From: Aquimarina agarivorans
Lineage (GTDB): Bacteria; Bacteroidota; Bacteroidia; Flavobacteriales; Flavobacteriaceae
Reading direction: 5' to 3'
NCBI RefSeq assembly: GCF_000218485.1
Contig: NZ_AFPB01000142.1
Location: 62,001 to 126,000 of the forward strand
DNA length: 64,000 nt
Shown here: positions 10,234 to 19,200 of the stretch, piece by piece
How the letters are laid out: the number at the start of each line of letters is the position of its first letter
How positions within the stretch are numbered: the stretch's first letter is position 1
Made by a program: the position numbers and the translations under genes
Notes under the pieces: model-generated
Seen by the model: the letters and a program-made list of their open reading frames with translations, nothing else
Database searches by the model: none
What the model was told of the DNA's origin: nothing

Positions 10234-11236
10234 AATTAAACTAATCTGTATTTTTAAATACCTGTTGCCATTTGTAAGTATCGCATTTGCATACGCGCAA
10301 ACAAATTCTTTACAATTAAAAAAGATTAATGGAGCCAATTTAGTTTCGCCGCCCACATTAGTGGCTCAAAAAACAGTAGCTTCAGTTAAGCAAATAAATG
10401 CGAATTGGGTAGCTGTCATACCATATGCTTTTACAAAAGGACATACACCCCAAGTATATTTTAATACAAATTTTCAGTGGTGGGGCGAAAAATTTGAAGG
10501 TACATCGCAACTTATTGAGTATGCTAAAAATGAAAAGCTAAAGGTGATGTTAAAACCTCATATTTGGGTAAAAGGTGATGGCTGGGCTGGAGACTTTATG
10601 TTGAAAAGTGAATCCGATTGGCTAATTTTTGAAAAACACTATACGGATTACATCCTATCCTACGCTAAAATAGCACAGCGCAGCAAAGTTGAACTGCTTT
10701 GTATTGCTACTGAATTTAGAAATGTTGTGAAACAACGACCTCAATTTTGGTGTAACCTAATTCAAAAAATTAAGTCAGTATATACTGGAAAATTAACCTA
10801 TGCTGCAAATTGGGATAATTATGAAAATGTTACTTTTTGGAATGAGCTGGATTACATTGGTATTGACGTGTACTTCCCCTTGTCAAAAAATAAAACCCCT
10901 ACTGTTACTGAACTTACTAAATTATGGCAACCGATAACTAAAAACTTGCAACATTTTAGTAGCACTTACAATAAGCCTATTTTATTTACCGAATACGGTT
11001 ATAAAAGCTGTGATTACTCCACTGCCGGACATTGGAACACGGATGGAAAAGAAATTTTTAACTCCAAAGCCCAAATGAATGCTTATGAAGCTTTATATGA
11101 AAATTTTTGGAATAAAAACTGGATAGCTGGTGGCTTTTTATGGAAATGGCATTTAACTCCAATAAATGCTGAAAATACCCGATTTACACCACAACAAAAA
11201 CCAGTAGTTCAAATTATCAAAAAATATTACAAGTAG
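10220..11236 (+). CDS. GH113-like TIM-barrel glycoside hydrolase, secreted
   Basis: 338 aa with a signal peptide (cleavage near AYA-QTN, residues 23-27). The sequence runs as a (beta/alpha)8 glycosidase, with NANWVAVIPYAF, KVMLKPHIWV, CIATEF (probable acid/base Glu near 160), YIGIDVYFPL and FTEYGYKS (probable nucleophile Glu near 258). This order fits the GH113 beta-mannanase-like group; the true substrate is not known and it is not in a polysaccharide utilisation locus. It overlaps the upstream frameshifted gene, ending the aroB transcript. Start ATG at 10220 gives a normal signal peptide. Confidence 0.75.
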   Translation: MLLNKIKLICIFKYLLPFVSIAFAYAQTNSLQLKKINGANLVSPPTLVAQKTVASVKQINANWVAVIPYAFTKGHTPQVYFNTNFQWWGEKFEGTSQLIEYAKNEKLKVMLKPHIWVKGDGWAGDFMLKSESDWLIFEKHYTDYILSYAKIAQRSKVELLCIATEFRNVVKQRPQFWCNLIQKIKSVYTGKLTYAANWDNYENVTFWNELDYIGIDVYFPLSKNKTPTVTELTKLWQPITKNLQHFSSTYNKPILFTEYGYKSCDYSTAGHWNTDGKEIFNSKAQMNAYEALYENFWNKNWIAGGFLWKWHLTPINAENTRFTPQQKPVVQIIKKYYK

Positions 11237-11940
11237 TATATATAAAAATATACCAGTTCCTAAATAGAATACGTTTGTAAAAATTTTATTTATTCCCCCA
11301 AATAAATAATACCTATAAAAGTATTTTTAGTTTTAACCCCATCTAAAAATTACTAAGTCAATTTACTGTAATCTAAATAAGAACTGATAACACAAAATTT
11401 AAAATTTCTGTAGCCAACAATAAAACTACAAAAACGCCTTTATTGCTTATCAAATATGGTAAATATATTCCTTGCACCAAACTCAAATGAGTAAATGGCT
11501 ATTTTTCTTTAGTGAACGCACTAAATTTTAAAGTGAACTGTATTGCTGGAATAGTATTTCTGCAATAATTAGCATTTGCTGGATAATGTTAACTCATTAC
11601 AATTTTACAACTGAACTTTATTTAACGATTTTTGACAAGGGTTTTTAACCATCATCAAAAACCCGATAAATAATAAGCTATCGACCTGTATAATGATTTT
11701 TTTTTGATACTTGTTCCTTAACTATACTACACTTATGTTTTTATCCTGCCTGAACAGAAAATTTTCAATTTTTATTTTAAGTATTTAAAATCAGAAACGG
11801 TAGCAAATTGTAAAGCTGATTATTTTTTATAGTTTTACGTCATAAACATAAATTCCCCCATTGTATAATTTTACCGCTTTACACAATTGTTTTCCCCATT
11901 TTTATTTTATCAGCATGTAACTTAATTAACACTATATAAT
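11237..11940. other. 700-bp AT-rich gap without recognisable gene
   Basis: No convincing coding sequence or RNA gene is seen on either strand. The only clear structure is a hairpin at 11639-11664 (GGGTTTTT / AAAAACCC, 10-nt loop) without a long T tail. The region separates the GH113-like gene from an orphan gene that has no homolog I recognise, so it may be remains of lost genes. Confidence 0.5.
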
Positions 11941-12438
11941 ATGGATACAATTAACATTAAAGTTGACACTAACAGCTTAATCGAAATTTTGCAGACTTGT
12001 AATTTAGGTAGAGGTTGTTTTACGGAACCTATTAAAGCGGACAGTTTTGCCGAGTTAGATTGCATTACTAAAATACCCGAAACCACAGACAAAATTAAAT
12101 TTGAAATTTCCAATAATGGCGCTGGACCAACACCTACACTAACTTGCGTTTATTTAGAAAATGTATCAAAAAAAGATATTATTCTGCCAGAATCAAATAT
12201 TAATGCCATTTACGATGAAGTTTTTGAATGCTCTGATAATAATATCAAAATAGAGAACCGAAAATTATGTATTACCAATAATAAAAATAATCTTTGTAGT
12301 ATCAATTTAAATAAAAAAACAAGAGGAGTTTTAACCAATTCATTTTTTTCATTTACCGCTATTTTTACCTTAGCTGCTAACGGAACTACTTATTGTTTTA
12401 GTATTGATCCTATAATTAGAATTCGTAGAGAAAGATAA
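11941..12438 (+). CDS. orphan hypothetical protein, 165 aa
   Basis: No family recognised. No signal peptide; it is rich in Asn, Ile and Thr, with seven cysteines scattered along the chain (for example CNLGRGC near residues 20-26 and CSINL near 119), a hydrophobic stretch near residues 133-147 and a basic tail (RIRRER). It lies in the same frame as, and 45 bp before, the histidine kinase gene, and may be co-transcribed with it. Could be lineage specific. Confidence 0.55.
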   Translation: MDTINIKVDTNSLIEILQTCNLGRGCFTEPIKADSFAELDCITKIPETTDKIKFEISNNGAGPTPTLTCVYLENVSKKDIILPESNINAIYDEVFECSDNNIKIENRKLCITNNKNNLCSINLNKKTRGVLTNSFFSFTAIFTLAANGTTYCFSIDPIIRIRRER

Positions 12439-12483
12439 ATTACAAAAATTAATAATATTATTAGAAATAAGCTAAAGTACATA

Positions 12484-14241
12484 TTGACATACTTTATTAT
12501 CAACTCTTTTATAATGTTTGCGCAAAATAAAAGAGTTGATAGCTTATTGACTATTTTGAGTGATAATAATTTACCGAAAAAAAAACAGGCTAAAACTTTA
12601 CTAGACTTGGCTATTTATCATCCTAACCCGAAGAATCAGCTCAATTATGCTAATAAATCTTTGAAAATAGCCTCAGAAATTAATGATCTTAAATTACAAG
12701 CTGAAGCCCTAGAAGAAATTTGTCATAATCAAAGAAGTATAGGAAATATTGAACTGTCTTTGAATGCAGCATTCAAAGCGCTGGAATATTATAAAATTTT
12801 AAATTTAGAAAAAGATCAAGCAATTTGTTATACCCTCATTGCTTCAAGTTATCTTGTAAATAAAGATTACAATGCAGCTATTAGTTTTTTTTTGAAAGCG
12901 AAAAAATATTACCTAAATAAAAACAAATTTTTAGATGCTAATATCACTCTTAATCTAGGTGAAACTTATCGTAATAAAGGGAATATAGATAGTGCTAAAA
13001 TTTGTTTTAAATATGTTTTAAACAGTAACAAACTGCTTAAAGATGATATTATAGAAAGTTATTCCTTGGGAAATTTAGGTATGGTTTATAACTTTGAAAA
13101 CAACCTAGCATTGGCAAAACAAAACCTCAATAAAGCCCTTGAAATTTTAAAAAAACTAGATGATCCCTACTCCACCTCAGTGTATATAGCTGAACTAGGT
13201 TTAATTGAACAAAAGGAAAATAACTCTGCTTTAGCTGAAAAAAAAATACTAAAAGCCTACGATATGGCTAAACAAGCTGGCTTGAAAGAGCAATTGAGAG
13301 ATTTCAGCGAAATGTTAACCAATTTATACGAGGAAAATCAACAATTTGATAAAGCCTTTAAGTATCAAAAGTTGTTTCAAATTTACCAGGATAGTTTGGT
13401 AAACAAGGAGAATATTAAAAAAATTGAACAGCTCAAAGCGAGCTACGAGATTGAAAAACGGGAAACAGAAATTGGATTGTTAAGCACCATTAATAAAACT
13501 CAAAAAAAATGGGTGTTTTCACTAGGAATTGGTATCTCATTATTACTCCTTTTATCCTATTTACTATACCGAGGTAACCTCAATATAAAAAGAAAAAATC
13601 AATTACTTGCCACCCAAAAAGAAGAAATTACCAGAAAAGAACAAGAAAAAGCTTTATTATTAAAAGAGCTAAATCATCGTGTGAAAAATAATTTACAAAT
13701 GATATCGAGCCTATTAAGCTTACAGAGTAATAAATTATCCGGACATCCTGCACAAGAAGCTATCATTACAGGAAAACAACGTGTAGAGGCTTTATCCTTA
13801 GTTCACCGAAAATTGTATCAGGAAGGCGTAGACACCCGAATCCATGTAAAAGAATACATTTCGGAACTTATTTTGGGACTATTCCATGGTTTTAACGCTA
13901 ATTTTGAACCTGAATTTGATATTAAAGATGTAAGTATAAATATTGATTCCGCCATTCCTTTGGCCTTGATTGTAAATGAAATTATTATAAATGCCTTAAA
14001 ATATGCTTATGTTGATATTGAAAATCCAACCTTAAAAGTGGCAATTGAACCTAAAAGTGAAAATCGATTGTCTATTGAAATTAGTGATAATGGTATCGGG
14101 TTTGATTCTTCAAAAACTGAAGCTAAAACAAATTCATTAGGGTTAAAAATCATCAATTCATTAGTACTTCAATTGGAAGGAATAATAAAAAGAACCACTA
14201 ATAATGGTACCCACTGGAAAATGGATGTAAAAGTGGGGTGA
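12484..14241 (+). CDS. TPR-containing sensor histidine kinase (HisKA_2 type)
   Basis: Membrane sensor kinase. It has a signal-peptide-like N-terminus ending FAQNK, a periplasmic array of TPR-type helical repeats (about residues 30-300), one transmembrane helix (about 338-360), a short coiled coil, then the phosphoacceptor domain with LNHRVKNNLQM (His near 405) and an ATPase domain with N box NEIIINALKYAY and G box SDNGIGF. No response regulator gene is adjacent. No ATG precedes the signal sequence: TTG at 12484 is the listed start, but a better signal peptide would begin at ATT 12460 (RNKLKYILTYF). Confidence 0.85.
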   Translation: MTYFIINSFIMFAQNKRVDSLLTILSDNNLPKKKQAKTLLDLAIYHPNPKNQLNYANKSLKIASEINDLKLQAEALEEICHNQRSIGNIELSLNAAFKALEYYKILNLEKDQAICYTLIASSYLVNKDYNAAISFFLKAKKYYLNKNKFLDANITLNLGETYRNKGNIDSAKICFKYVLNSNKLLKDDIIESYSLGNLGMVYNFENNLALAKQNLNKALEILKKLDDPYSTSVYIAELGLIEQKENNSALAEKKILKAYDMAKQAGLKEQLRDFSEMLTNLYEENQQFDKAFKYQKLFQIYQDSLVNKENIKKIEQLKASYEIEKRETEIGLLSTINKTQKKWVFSLGIGISLLLLLSYLLYRGNLNIKRKNQLLATQKEEITRKEQEKALLLKELNHRVKNNLQMISSLLSLQSNKLSGHPAQEAIITGKQRVEALSLVHRKLYQEGVDTRIHVKEYISELILGLFHGFNANFEPEFDIKDVSINIDSAIPLALIVNEIIINALKYAYVDIENPTLKVAIEPKSENRLSIEISDNGIGFDSSKTEAKTNSLGLKIINSLVLQLEGIIKRTTNNGTHWKMDVKVG

Positions 14242-14336
14242 TTACTTACAATTACTGTATTTAAAATTTAGCATATTCATTTTTATTTTTTTAAAATTTT
14301 CATGGGCAAGTCAAATTAAACTTAAACTAGTATAGG

Positions 14337-14382
14337 TAATTAAAAAAGTGTCAACCTTTAAAAATTGACACTTTTTTAATTA
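14337..14382. terminator. bidirectional terminator, 18-bp perfect stem
   Basis: Perfect inverted repeat (14337-14354 / 14365-14382) with A-rich upstream and T-rich downstream arms and a GTGTCAA / TTGACAC core. It lies between the histidine kinase (plus) and the short-chain dehydrogenase remnant and DJ-1 gene (minus), so it can stop transcription from both sides. Confidence 0.85.
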
Positions 14383-14424
14383 TCTAAAATTTATGCTGAC
14401 GTAAACAAAACTGACTAAAATTAA

Positions 14425-14560
14425 TTAGCCATTAACTACGACTCCCCCATTAATGTAAATCATTTGTCCTGTAATATACGTAGCATCTTGACGTACCAAA
14501 AATACATACGCTGGTGCTACTTCCGATGGCTGTCTGCAGCGCCCTAGCTGTGTTTGGCTT
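14425..14560 (-). pseudogene. C-terminal remnant of a short-chain dehydrogenase/reductase
   Basis: The minus strand reads about 45 codons ending at the stop 14425-14427 with classic SDR C-terminal sequence: PSEVAPAYVFL, then YITGQMIYINGG. This matches the end of YghA/YdaD-like glucose-dehydrogenase-type SDRs, which commonly belong to stress or osmotic-stress loci. Everything N-terminal (Rossmann fold, YxxxK) is missing and an in-frame stop lies just upstream, near 14566. It lies directly downstream of the DJ-1 gene, so the intact SDR was probably its operon partner. Confidence 0.8.
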
Positions 14561-14586
14561 CCTAAGCATATAATTTGAGAGATTAA

Positions 14587-15150
14587 TTAGGCTTCAACCA
14601 CTTGTTCTTCATGCTTTCCTTCCTTAATTTCTTCAATTACTTTAGAAATAAAATCAGGTAAATCAGCTGGTTTTCTACTAGTAACCAAACCACTATCGAC
14701 AACCACAGATTTATCTATCCATTTTGCTCCTGCATTAACAACATCATCCTTAATTGAATGATATGAGGTAACTTCTCTATTTTCGATAACACCTGCACTA
14801 ATTAAAAGCCATGGTGCGTGACAAATGGCCGCTACAGGTTTTCCACTTTCAAAAAATGCACGAACAAATTCCAGTACTGTATCATTTGTTCTCAATAAAT
14901 CAGGATTAGCTACTCCACCAGGTAATACAAGTGCGTGATAATCGTCTTCATTAACATCTTCAATTAATTTATCTACTTTAATAGCTTCGCCCCAGTTTTC
15001 GCCTGACCAACTTTTAATTTCCCCTAATTGGGTAGAAATAATATGTACGGTAGCTCCTTCTTCTTTTAAAGCTTCTAAGGGCTCAAACAATTCTGATTTT
15101 TCAAATCCGTCTGTGGCTACTATTGCTACATTCTTGTGCTGTAAATTCAT
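14587..15150 (-). CDS. DJ-1/PfpI-family protein (type 1 glutamine amidotransferase-like)
   Basis: 187 aa cytosolic protein of the PfpI/YhbO group, stress proteins variously described as protease, deglycase or chaperone. The nucleophile elbow AICHAPWLL holds the reactive Cys (near residue 110) followed by His, and ALVLPGGVANPD is the typical preceding loop. C-terminal extension is acidic (EIKEGKHEEQ). The N-terminus NVAIVATDGFEKSEL is full-length. It opens the stress-gene cluster that continues to about 23.6 kb and is followed by an SDR remnant. Confidence 0.9.
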   Translation of the reverse strand: MNLQHKNVAIVATDGFEKSELFEPLEALKEEGATVHIISTQLGEIKSWSGENWGEAIKVDKLIEDVNEDDYHALVLPGGVANPDLLRTNDTVLEFVRAFFESGKPVAAICHAPWLLISAGVIENREVTSYHSIKDDVVNAGAKWIDKSVVVDSGLVTSRKPADLPDFISKVIEEIKEGKHEEQVVEA

Positions 15151-15424
15151 TTTTTTATAATTTTAAGTTCCTGTAACACTATTGTTACTTACTATAAAAT
15201 TACTGAGCTATAGTACTGAAATGGTGTCGTTTCAATTCTTTTCCTAACGGTATCCGTAAAACCAAAATAGTACATTTGTTAAATAAAAATCAAATCCACT
15301 TTAAGTAAAGCTTGTTCAATTCAATTGTATTAAAATCAGTTAAAAAAAACAGATTTTCATAGTTTTTTCAAATTAAAATTTGCTACTGACTTTGCTTAAA
15401 ACCTTTTTAAAATAAATCAATACC

Positions 15425-15599
15425 CGTTGTGCATTTGGAGCAAAATTCTGCCAATTCGAGTGATTTTTTAGAATAAAATGGAAAAAAATCGTATCGAGAA
15501 TAAGAATTTTGACTTAGAAATAGTTCTTAATACACTTTTTCGTGCCTCAAAAGCACTCGAACTGACATTTTAAAAATTTAAGTTTCTAAATGCACAACG
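15425..15599. repeat. 175-bp imperfect fold-back element (MITE-like intergenic repeat)
   Basis: Ends are a perfect 12-bp inverted repeat (CGTTGTGCATTT at 15425-15436 and its complement at 15588-15599). Inside lie a second inverted pair around TTCGAGTG / CACTCGAA and a central hairpin TAAGAA...TTCTTA. No transposase. The TTCGAGTG and GTATCGAGAA words resemble dispersed intergenic repeats that I associate with flavobacterial genomes (recollection). Probably a non-autonomous or REP-like element. Confidence 0.6.
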
Positions 15600-16063
15600 A
15601 ATATATCAATATACTTTTTTAATTTCTGCGTAAGCGCAACAAAACAATTGTATTTACTGTAATTACAATACGTTAATAGTTTTCGAAATACTAACAATTG
15701 TTTGGGTTCAGGTATTTAGTTTTTAAGCTAAAGTCTGCGGTAAAATCAATGTAATTTTATGTAAATACAAAAAAAACTTATGATCATTTTAATGGTTTTT
15801 TTGATACTCAATTTGGTATTGGCATTATTCCAATTGGTATTAACGATTATCGAACTCATTGATTTAAGTAGTCGTGATTTATAAATTTTTGATTGAATTT
15901 ACAAATCATTAATGGCTTAAATATTTCATCAAATAAGTAGTTTCAATGTTTCAGAATTTAAAAATTTGTAGCCAGTTTTATTACCCTATGATGAGTAGGA
16001 TTGAAAAAAGCAATATGATTATAAATTGTTTTGTAGTTAAATAAGAACTTAAATTTTAAAATT

Positions 16064-16201
16064 ATGGAAAGAAGATTTAAACCTAAAGACAAATTAAATG
16101 AGAATAAACCAAAATATGGCAATCCAAATTTAACTTCAAGAGAAATTAAAATTAATTCCGAAACAATTATTGAAAAGCAAAAAAATCGTTCGTCAAAATA
16201 A
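16064..16201 (+). CDS. small basic protein, 45 aa
   Basis: ATG at 16064, stop at 16199-16201. Highly charged and lysine/arginine-rich (MERRFKPKDK at the N-terminus, KQKNRSSK at the end), no hydrophobic segment, likely disordered. A clean terminator follows 13 bp after the stop and about 860 bp of gene-free DNA precedes it. The combination supports a real small gene, although no family is recognised. A minus-strand open frame covering the same bases is judged a shadow. Confidence 0.55.
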   Translation: MERRFKPKDKLNENKPKYGNPNLTSREIKINSETIIEKQKNRSSK

Positions 16202-16213
16202 TGGTATTCTATC

Positions 16214-16249
16214 AAAAAGCACCTTTGTTAATTAAAGGTGCTTTTTTTT
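16214..16249 (+). terminator. rho-independent terminator after the 45-aa gene
   Basis: 13-bp stem AAAAAGCACCTTT / AAAGGTGCTTTTT with a 7-nt loop and a run of eight T. Directly follows the small basic protein gene. Confidence 0.88.
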
Positions 16250-16616
16250 ATATCAAACTCAATATTTACGGACTCTTTAATTGTAGATTAGTTATTAAAG
16301 TATTTGAGTTACCTGTTAACAGGTCTAATTTTCCATCCAAATAATTTTTTTCGCTTGATACTTCAAAACTATAATCAAAATTACAGCTATTGTTTATTAG
16401 TTTTAAAACAAAAAAAGCCGCATTGAAAATGCAGCTTTTTTAAAAGGTTTTAAATTTATATTTTATCACACTATAGGTAAATCTATAATGTGATTATATG
16501 ATTTGTTTTTAGTATGTTCCAAATAAAAATTTAGTTGTAAATTCTATTAAAACACCTTTGCTAATAATTTGGATATTATTCTATATTTAAGCTTGAGTAT
16601 TGATTGCAAGGTGAAA
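16250..16616. other. 367-bp gap with two hairpins
   Basis: No gene seen. A hairpin with A6/T6 flanks at 16411-16441 (one mismatch, GAA loop) and a second imperfect one at 16465-16494 (ATCACAcTATAG / CTATAaTGTGAT) lie downstream of the minus-strand YtxH operon and probably terminate it. Confidence 0.55.
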
Positions 16617-16811
16617 CTACAAAAACTTTTTCAATAAATAGTACAGACCAAATTTGCGGGTAGTTGTGGCAATGAGTGGTTGCAGCCACACTTTTGGATC
16701 TAAATTATTGGCAGCGACAGTTTTTACTGCTTTAAGTTCTTCAATAGCAATTTGTCTTTTTAATTTTAAAACTTTTAATTCGTTTTCTATTTGTTCAAAA
16801 TCCTGATACAT
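16617..16811 (-). CDS. short hypothetical protein (DUF6327-like), last gene of YtxH operon
   Basis: 64 aa. An N-terminal coiled coil (EQIENELKVLKLKRQIAIEE, residues 6-25) is followed by a short basic C-terminus. Proteins like this follow a phage-holin-like gene and a YtxH gene in many Bacteroidota (DUF6327 by recollection). It starts 11 bp after the holin-like gene. Function unknown, presumed envelope stress. Confidence 0.65.
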   Translation of the reverse strand: MYQDFEQIENELKVLKLKRQIAIEELKAVKTVAANNLDPKVWLQPLIATTTRKFGLYYLLKKFL

Positions 16812-16822
16812 ATTACAATTTT

Positions 16823-17176
16823 TTATTTTTGAAAAAAGGTTTTGCCCAACTTTTTTACAATTGCGCTATCAATTAGTTTTTTTCTTAACAAATAAAGAAT
16901 TAAGCTAATACCAAATACTATTAACGATGAATACATTAGAGCAAGGCTAGTGTCCCCAATATATGTGGCTAACTTTAAAATACCTGCAATCATTAAAAAT
17001 GTAGCTCCCACAAAACACAATCCGCCTATAAGTAGTATTTTTATTAAAAAGGAAAACGATAAAGATATTTGTTGAAATACCTTTAATTCCAGATAATCCT
17101 GAGTGGCTTCAATATAATCTTCGCTGCTTGAAATGGCTTGTTTGGATGCTGTATTTATGGAATTTAAAATGCTCAT
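16823..17176 (-). CDS. phage holin-like / DUF1469-type membrane protein
   Basis: 117 aa with two long transmembrane helices (about residues 37-67 and 74-96) in a hairpin, and basic C-terminal tail. This topology and the position between a YtxH protein and a DUF6327-like protein fit the putative actin-binding/holin (YqjE, DUF1469) family. It is not linked to phage genes here. The likely role is envelope stress tolerance, by analogy only. Confidence 0.7.
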   Translation of the reverse strand: MSILNSINTASKQAISSSEDYIEATQDYLELKVFQQISLSFSFLIKILLIGGLCFVGATFLMIAGILKLATYIGDTSLALMYSSLIVFGISLILYLLRKKLIDSAIVKKLGKTFFQK

Positions 17177-17205
17177 AGGTAAAAAAGTTTCAGTTAAAAA
17201 TAGAA

Positions 17206-17571
17206 TTACACAGTTTTTTGTAATTTTTTATTTTTTGCTTTTAACTTAGCTAATTTACTTTCTAAAGAAACTATTAAATCATCAGCCTTGTAACTTGCAT
17301 CACTAACGATACCTTCCAGTTGTTCTTCCAATGTCAACTTTTTTGTACTAAGGGTATCAGCCAAATTGTTTCTGATTACTCCTGCCTCATCCATCATTTT
17401 ATTTTTCAAAACAGTAGTTTCAGTAGCTAATTTTTTTTGTGCTTCATTAGCACCTTCCTTAATTGCTTGACGTGTATTGATTCCTTTATCAGGCGCAAAT
17501 AAAATTCCAAGTATTGCTCCAATTGCTGTACCTGCTAATAAACCTAATCCTGTGTTTGTGTTATTGCTCAT
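17206..17571 (-). CDS. YtxH domain-containing protein
   Basis: 121 aa. The N-terminal glycine-rich hydrophobic segment (GLLAGTAIGAILGILFAPDKG, residues 9-29) is the hallmark of the YtxH/general stress family, and the rest is an amphipathic helical region predicted to associate with the membrane or form a coiled coil. First gene of a three-gene minus-strand operon. Its upstream region carries the 48-bp promoter-like motif shared with the DUF1328 gene at 19.4 kb. Confidence 0.85.
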   Translation of the reverse strand: MSNNTNTGLGLLAGTAIGAILGILFAPDKGINTRQAIKEGANEAQKKLATETTVLKNKMMDEAGVIRNNLADTLSTKKLTLEEQLEGIVSDASYKADDLIVSLESKLAKLKAKNKKLQKTV

Positions 17572-17604
17572 AATTTAAAGTTTTAAGGTTAATAGAAATT
17601 AATT

Positions 17605-17652
17605 CTTAACTTCTCATACAAAGATCAATATATACTGTAGTTTAATTTTGCT
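17605..17652 (-). promoter_or_regulatory. stress-type promoter motif upstream of YtxH operon
   Basis: Read on the minus strand it starts AGCAAA and, 24 nt later, has TTTGTATGAG, ending about 47 bp before the YtxH start. It matches 37 of 48 positions of the segment upstream of the DUF1328 gene, far more than intergenic drift would keep. The TTTG part corresponds to the flavobacterial -7 box (TAnnTTTG) with GATC replacing TAnn. Confidence 0.6.
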
Positions 17653-17723
17653 CAAATAAAGAAGAAGCTTGCTTATTTACAATCGCAAAAACGGTGCATA
17701 CTTTATTAAATTGAAGCAATACT

Positions 17724-19148
17724 TTAAAGTAGCGGACTAAAAAAACGAGCGCTACCTTCCAACAATCGTTGAGTTAATGGTCGCTCTTTAAAAGTATCCA
17801 ATGCTAATTTTTTGCAGGATTTAGAATCATCATTAAACAAATCGTCCAAATTTTGAGCTACCGATTTATCATAAATAAGCATATTGGTTTCGTAATTATG
17901 CTCAAAACTACGATGGTCGAAATTACCTGATCCTACCGAAGCAACCTCCTTATCTACTACAATAACTTTGCTATGAGAAAATTTGCCAATTTGGAGGTAA
18001 ATTTCCACTCCAGCTTGCAATAATTCTTCAAAATAAGAAAACATACTAAAAGTAGCCATTTTAGAATCTGTTTTTTGTGGAACCAATATCCGTACATGAA
18101 CGCCACTAAGAGCCGCAATTTTTATAGCTTGTAATAGTGCTTGATTAGGAATAAAATAAGGGTTTGTAATACAAATACTTTTTTGCGCCACGTTAATTAG
18201 CATTAAATACTGTTGCAGTACGGATAATTGTTCGGAATCAGGACCACTAGCAACTAATTGTATTGTCGATTTGCCTGCTTTTTGTTGTTTTGGCAAATAC
18301 GTATTTCCGTGCAATAAATCCTCGTTACTGGCAAAAAAGTAATCTTTTATAAATACTCTGTGTAAACTATTAACAATAGGACCTTGCAATTGCAAATGCA
18401 TATCATTCCAAATCCCTAATTCATCGCCTTTTTTTATATACTTGTCTGATATATTCATACCACCTGCAAATCCAATAGTGCCATCAATAATGATGCTTTT
18501 GCGGTGGTTTCTGTAATTGATAGTAAATAAAAAACTTCCGTACTTTAGCGGCATTACGGGGTATACACTAGCTCCTAAGGATTTTAACTTTTTTAATTCT
18601 ATTTTTTTTGCTGTATAACTGCCAAAGGCATCATAAATCAATCGAACTTTTACACCTTCAGCTAACTTATCGGCAAGCAAACTGCATAATTTAGTTAGTA
18701 TTTCTCCTTGTTCAAAAATAAAATATTGTAAGTGTATAAAGCTTTTTGCTTTTTTTATTTCTTCAAAAATTATGCTGTAGGCGTTTGATCCATTGTCTAG
18801 TAATTTTACTGAATTATTTGCTAACACCTTAAAATGAGTGGTATTTTCAATTAAATATGCCAGGCGTTGTTTATTAACCGATTTAAAATCAACCTCCGAT
18901 TCTCCTACTACATTTTTGTCAAAGTTTTTATTATAAAGCTTTCGTTTTGTAGTTTCCTTTAACTGAAAAAATTTAAATTTTTGTCTGTTAATTCCTAGCA
19001 AAATATAAAGTATAGCGCCTAAAAAAGGTAAAAAAATGACCAACAATAACCAACTAAAAGAACGGGTTGGCCTTGCTCCAAATAATATAATTGTAATAGC
19101 CGCGGCAATGGCTATCAAAAAATGTAATATTCCTAGAATCCAAAGCAT
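17724..19148 (-). CDS. cls: cardiolipin synthase
   Basis: Phospholipase D-superfamily membrane enzyme that condenses two phosphatidylglycerol molecules to cardiolipin. Two N-terminal transmembrane helices (about residues 3-23 and 34-53) are followed by two HKD motifs, NHRKSIIIDGTIGFAGG near residue 213 and HSKVIVVDKEVASVGSGNFD near 390. The 474 aa length is standard. The first motif lies in YRNHRKSIIIDG, with the catalytic His and Lys both present. A CAAACCTA element at 19193-19200 (TAGGTTTG on the minus strand) is a candidate -7 box about 45 bp upstream. Confidence 0.93.
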   Translation of the reverse strand: MLWILGILHFLIAIAAAITIILFGARPTRSFSWLLLVIFLPFLGAILYILLGINRQKFKFFQLKETTKRKLYNKNFDKNVVGESEVDFKSVNKQRLAYLIENTTHFKVLANNSVKLLDNGSNAYSIIFEEIKKAKSFIHLQYFIFEQGEILTKLCSLLADKLAEGVKVRLIYDAFGSYTAKKIELKKLKSLGASVYPVMPLKYGSFLFTINYRNHRKSIIIDGTIGFAGGMNISDKYIKKGDELGIWNDMHLQLQGPIVNSLHRVFIKDYFFASNEDLLHGNTYLPKQQKAGKSTIQLVASGPDSEQLSVLQQYLMLINVAQKSICITNPYFIPNQALLQAIKIAALSGVHVRILVPQKTDSKMATFSMFSYFEELLQAGVEIYLQIGKFSHSKVIVVDKEVASVGSGNFDHRSFEHNYETNMLIYDKSVAQNLDDLFNDDSKSCKKLALDTFKERPLTQRLLEGSARFFSPLL

Positions 19149-19192
19149 ACTGTTAACTTAAAATTATTGACTAAAAATTGCAACACTTTTAA

Positions 19193-19200
19193 CAAACCTA
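19193..19200 (-). promoter_or_regulatory. candidate -7 box of cls
   Basis: On the minus strand this reads TAGGTTTG, an exact match to the Bacteroidota -7 consensus TAnnTTTG, 45 bp upstream of the cls start. No clear -33 TTG at proper spacing, hence modest confidence. Confidence 0.4.

Noticed and set aside
15958-16215. Minus-strand 85-aa open frame
   Set aside because: Covers the 45-aa plus-strand gene and its leader; composition (poly-Leu/Phe) is a shadow of AT-rich sequence.
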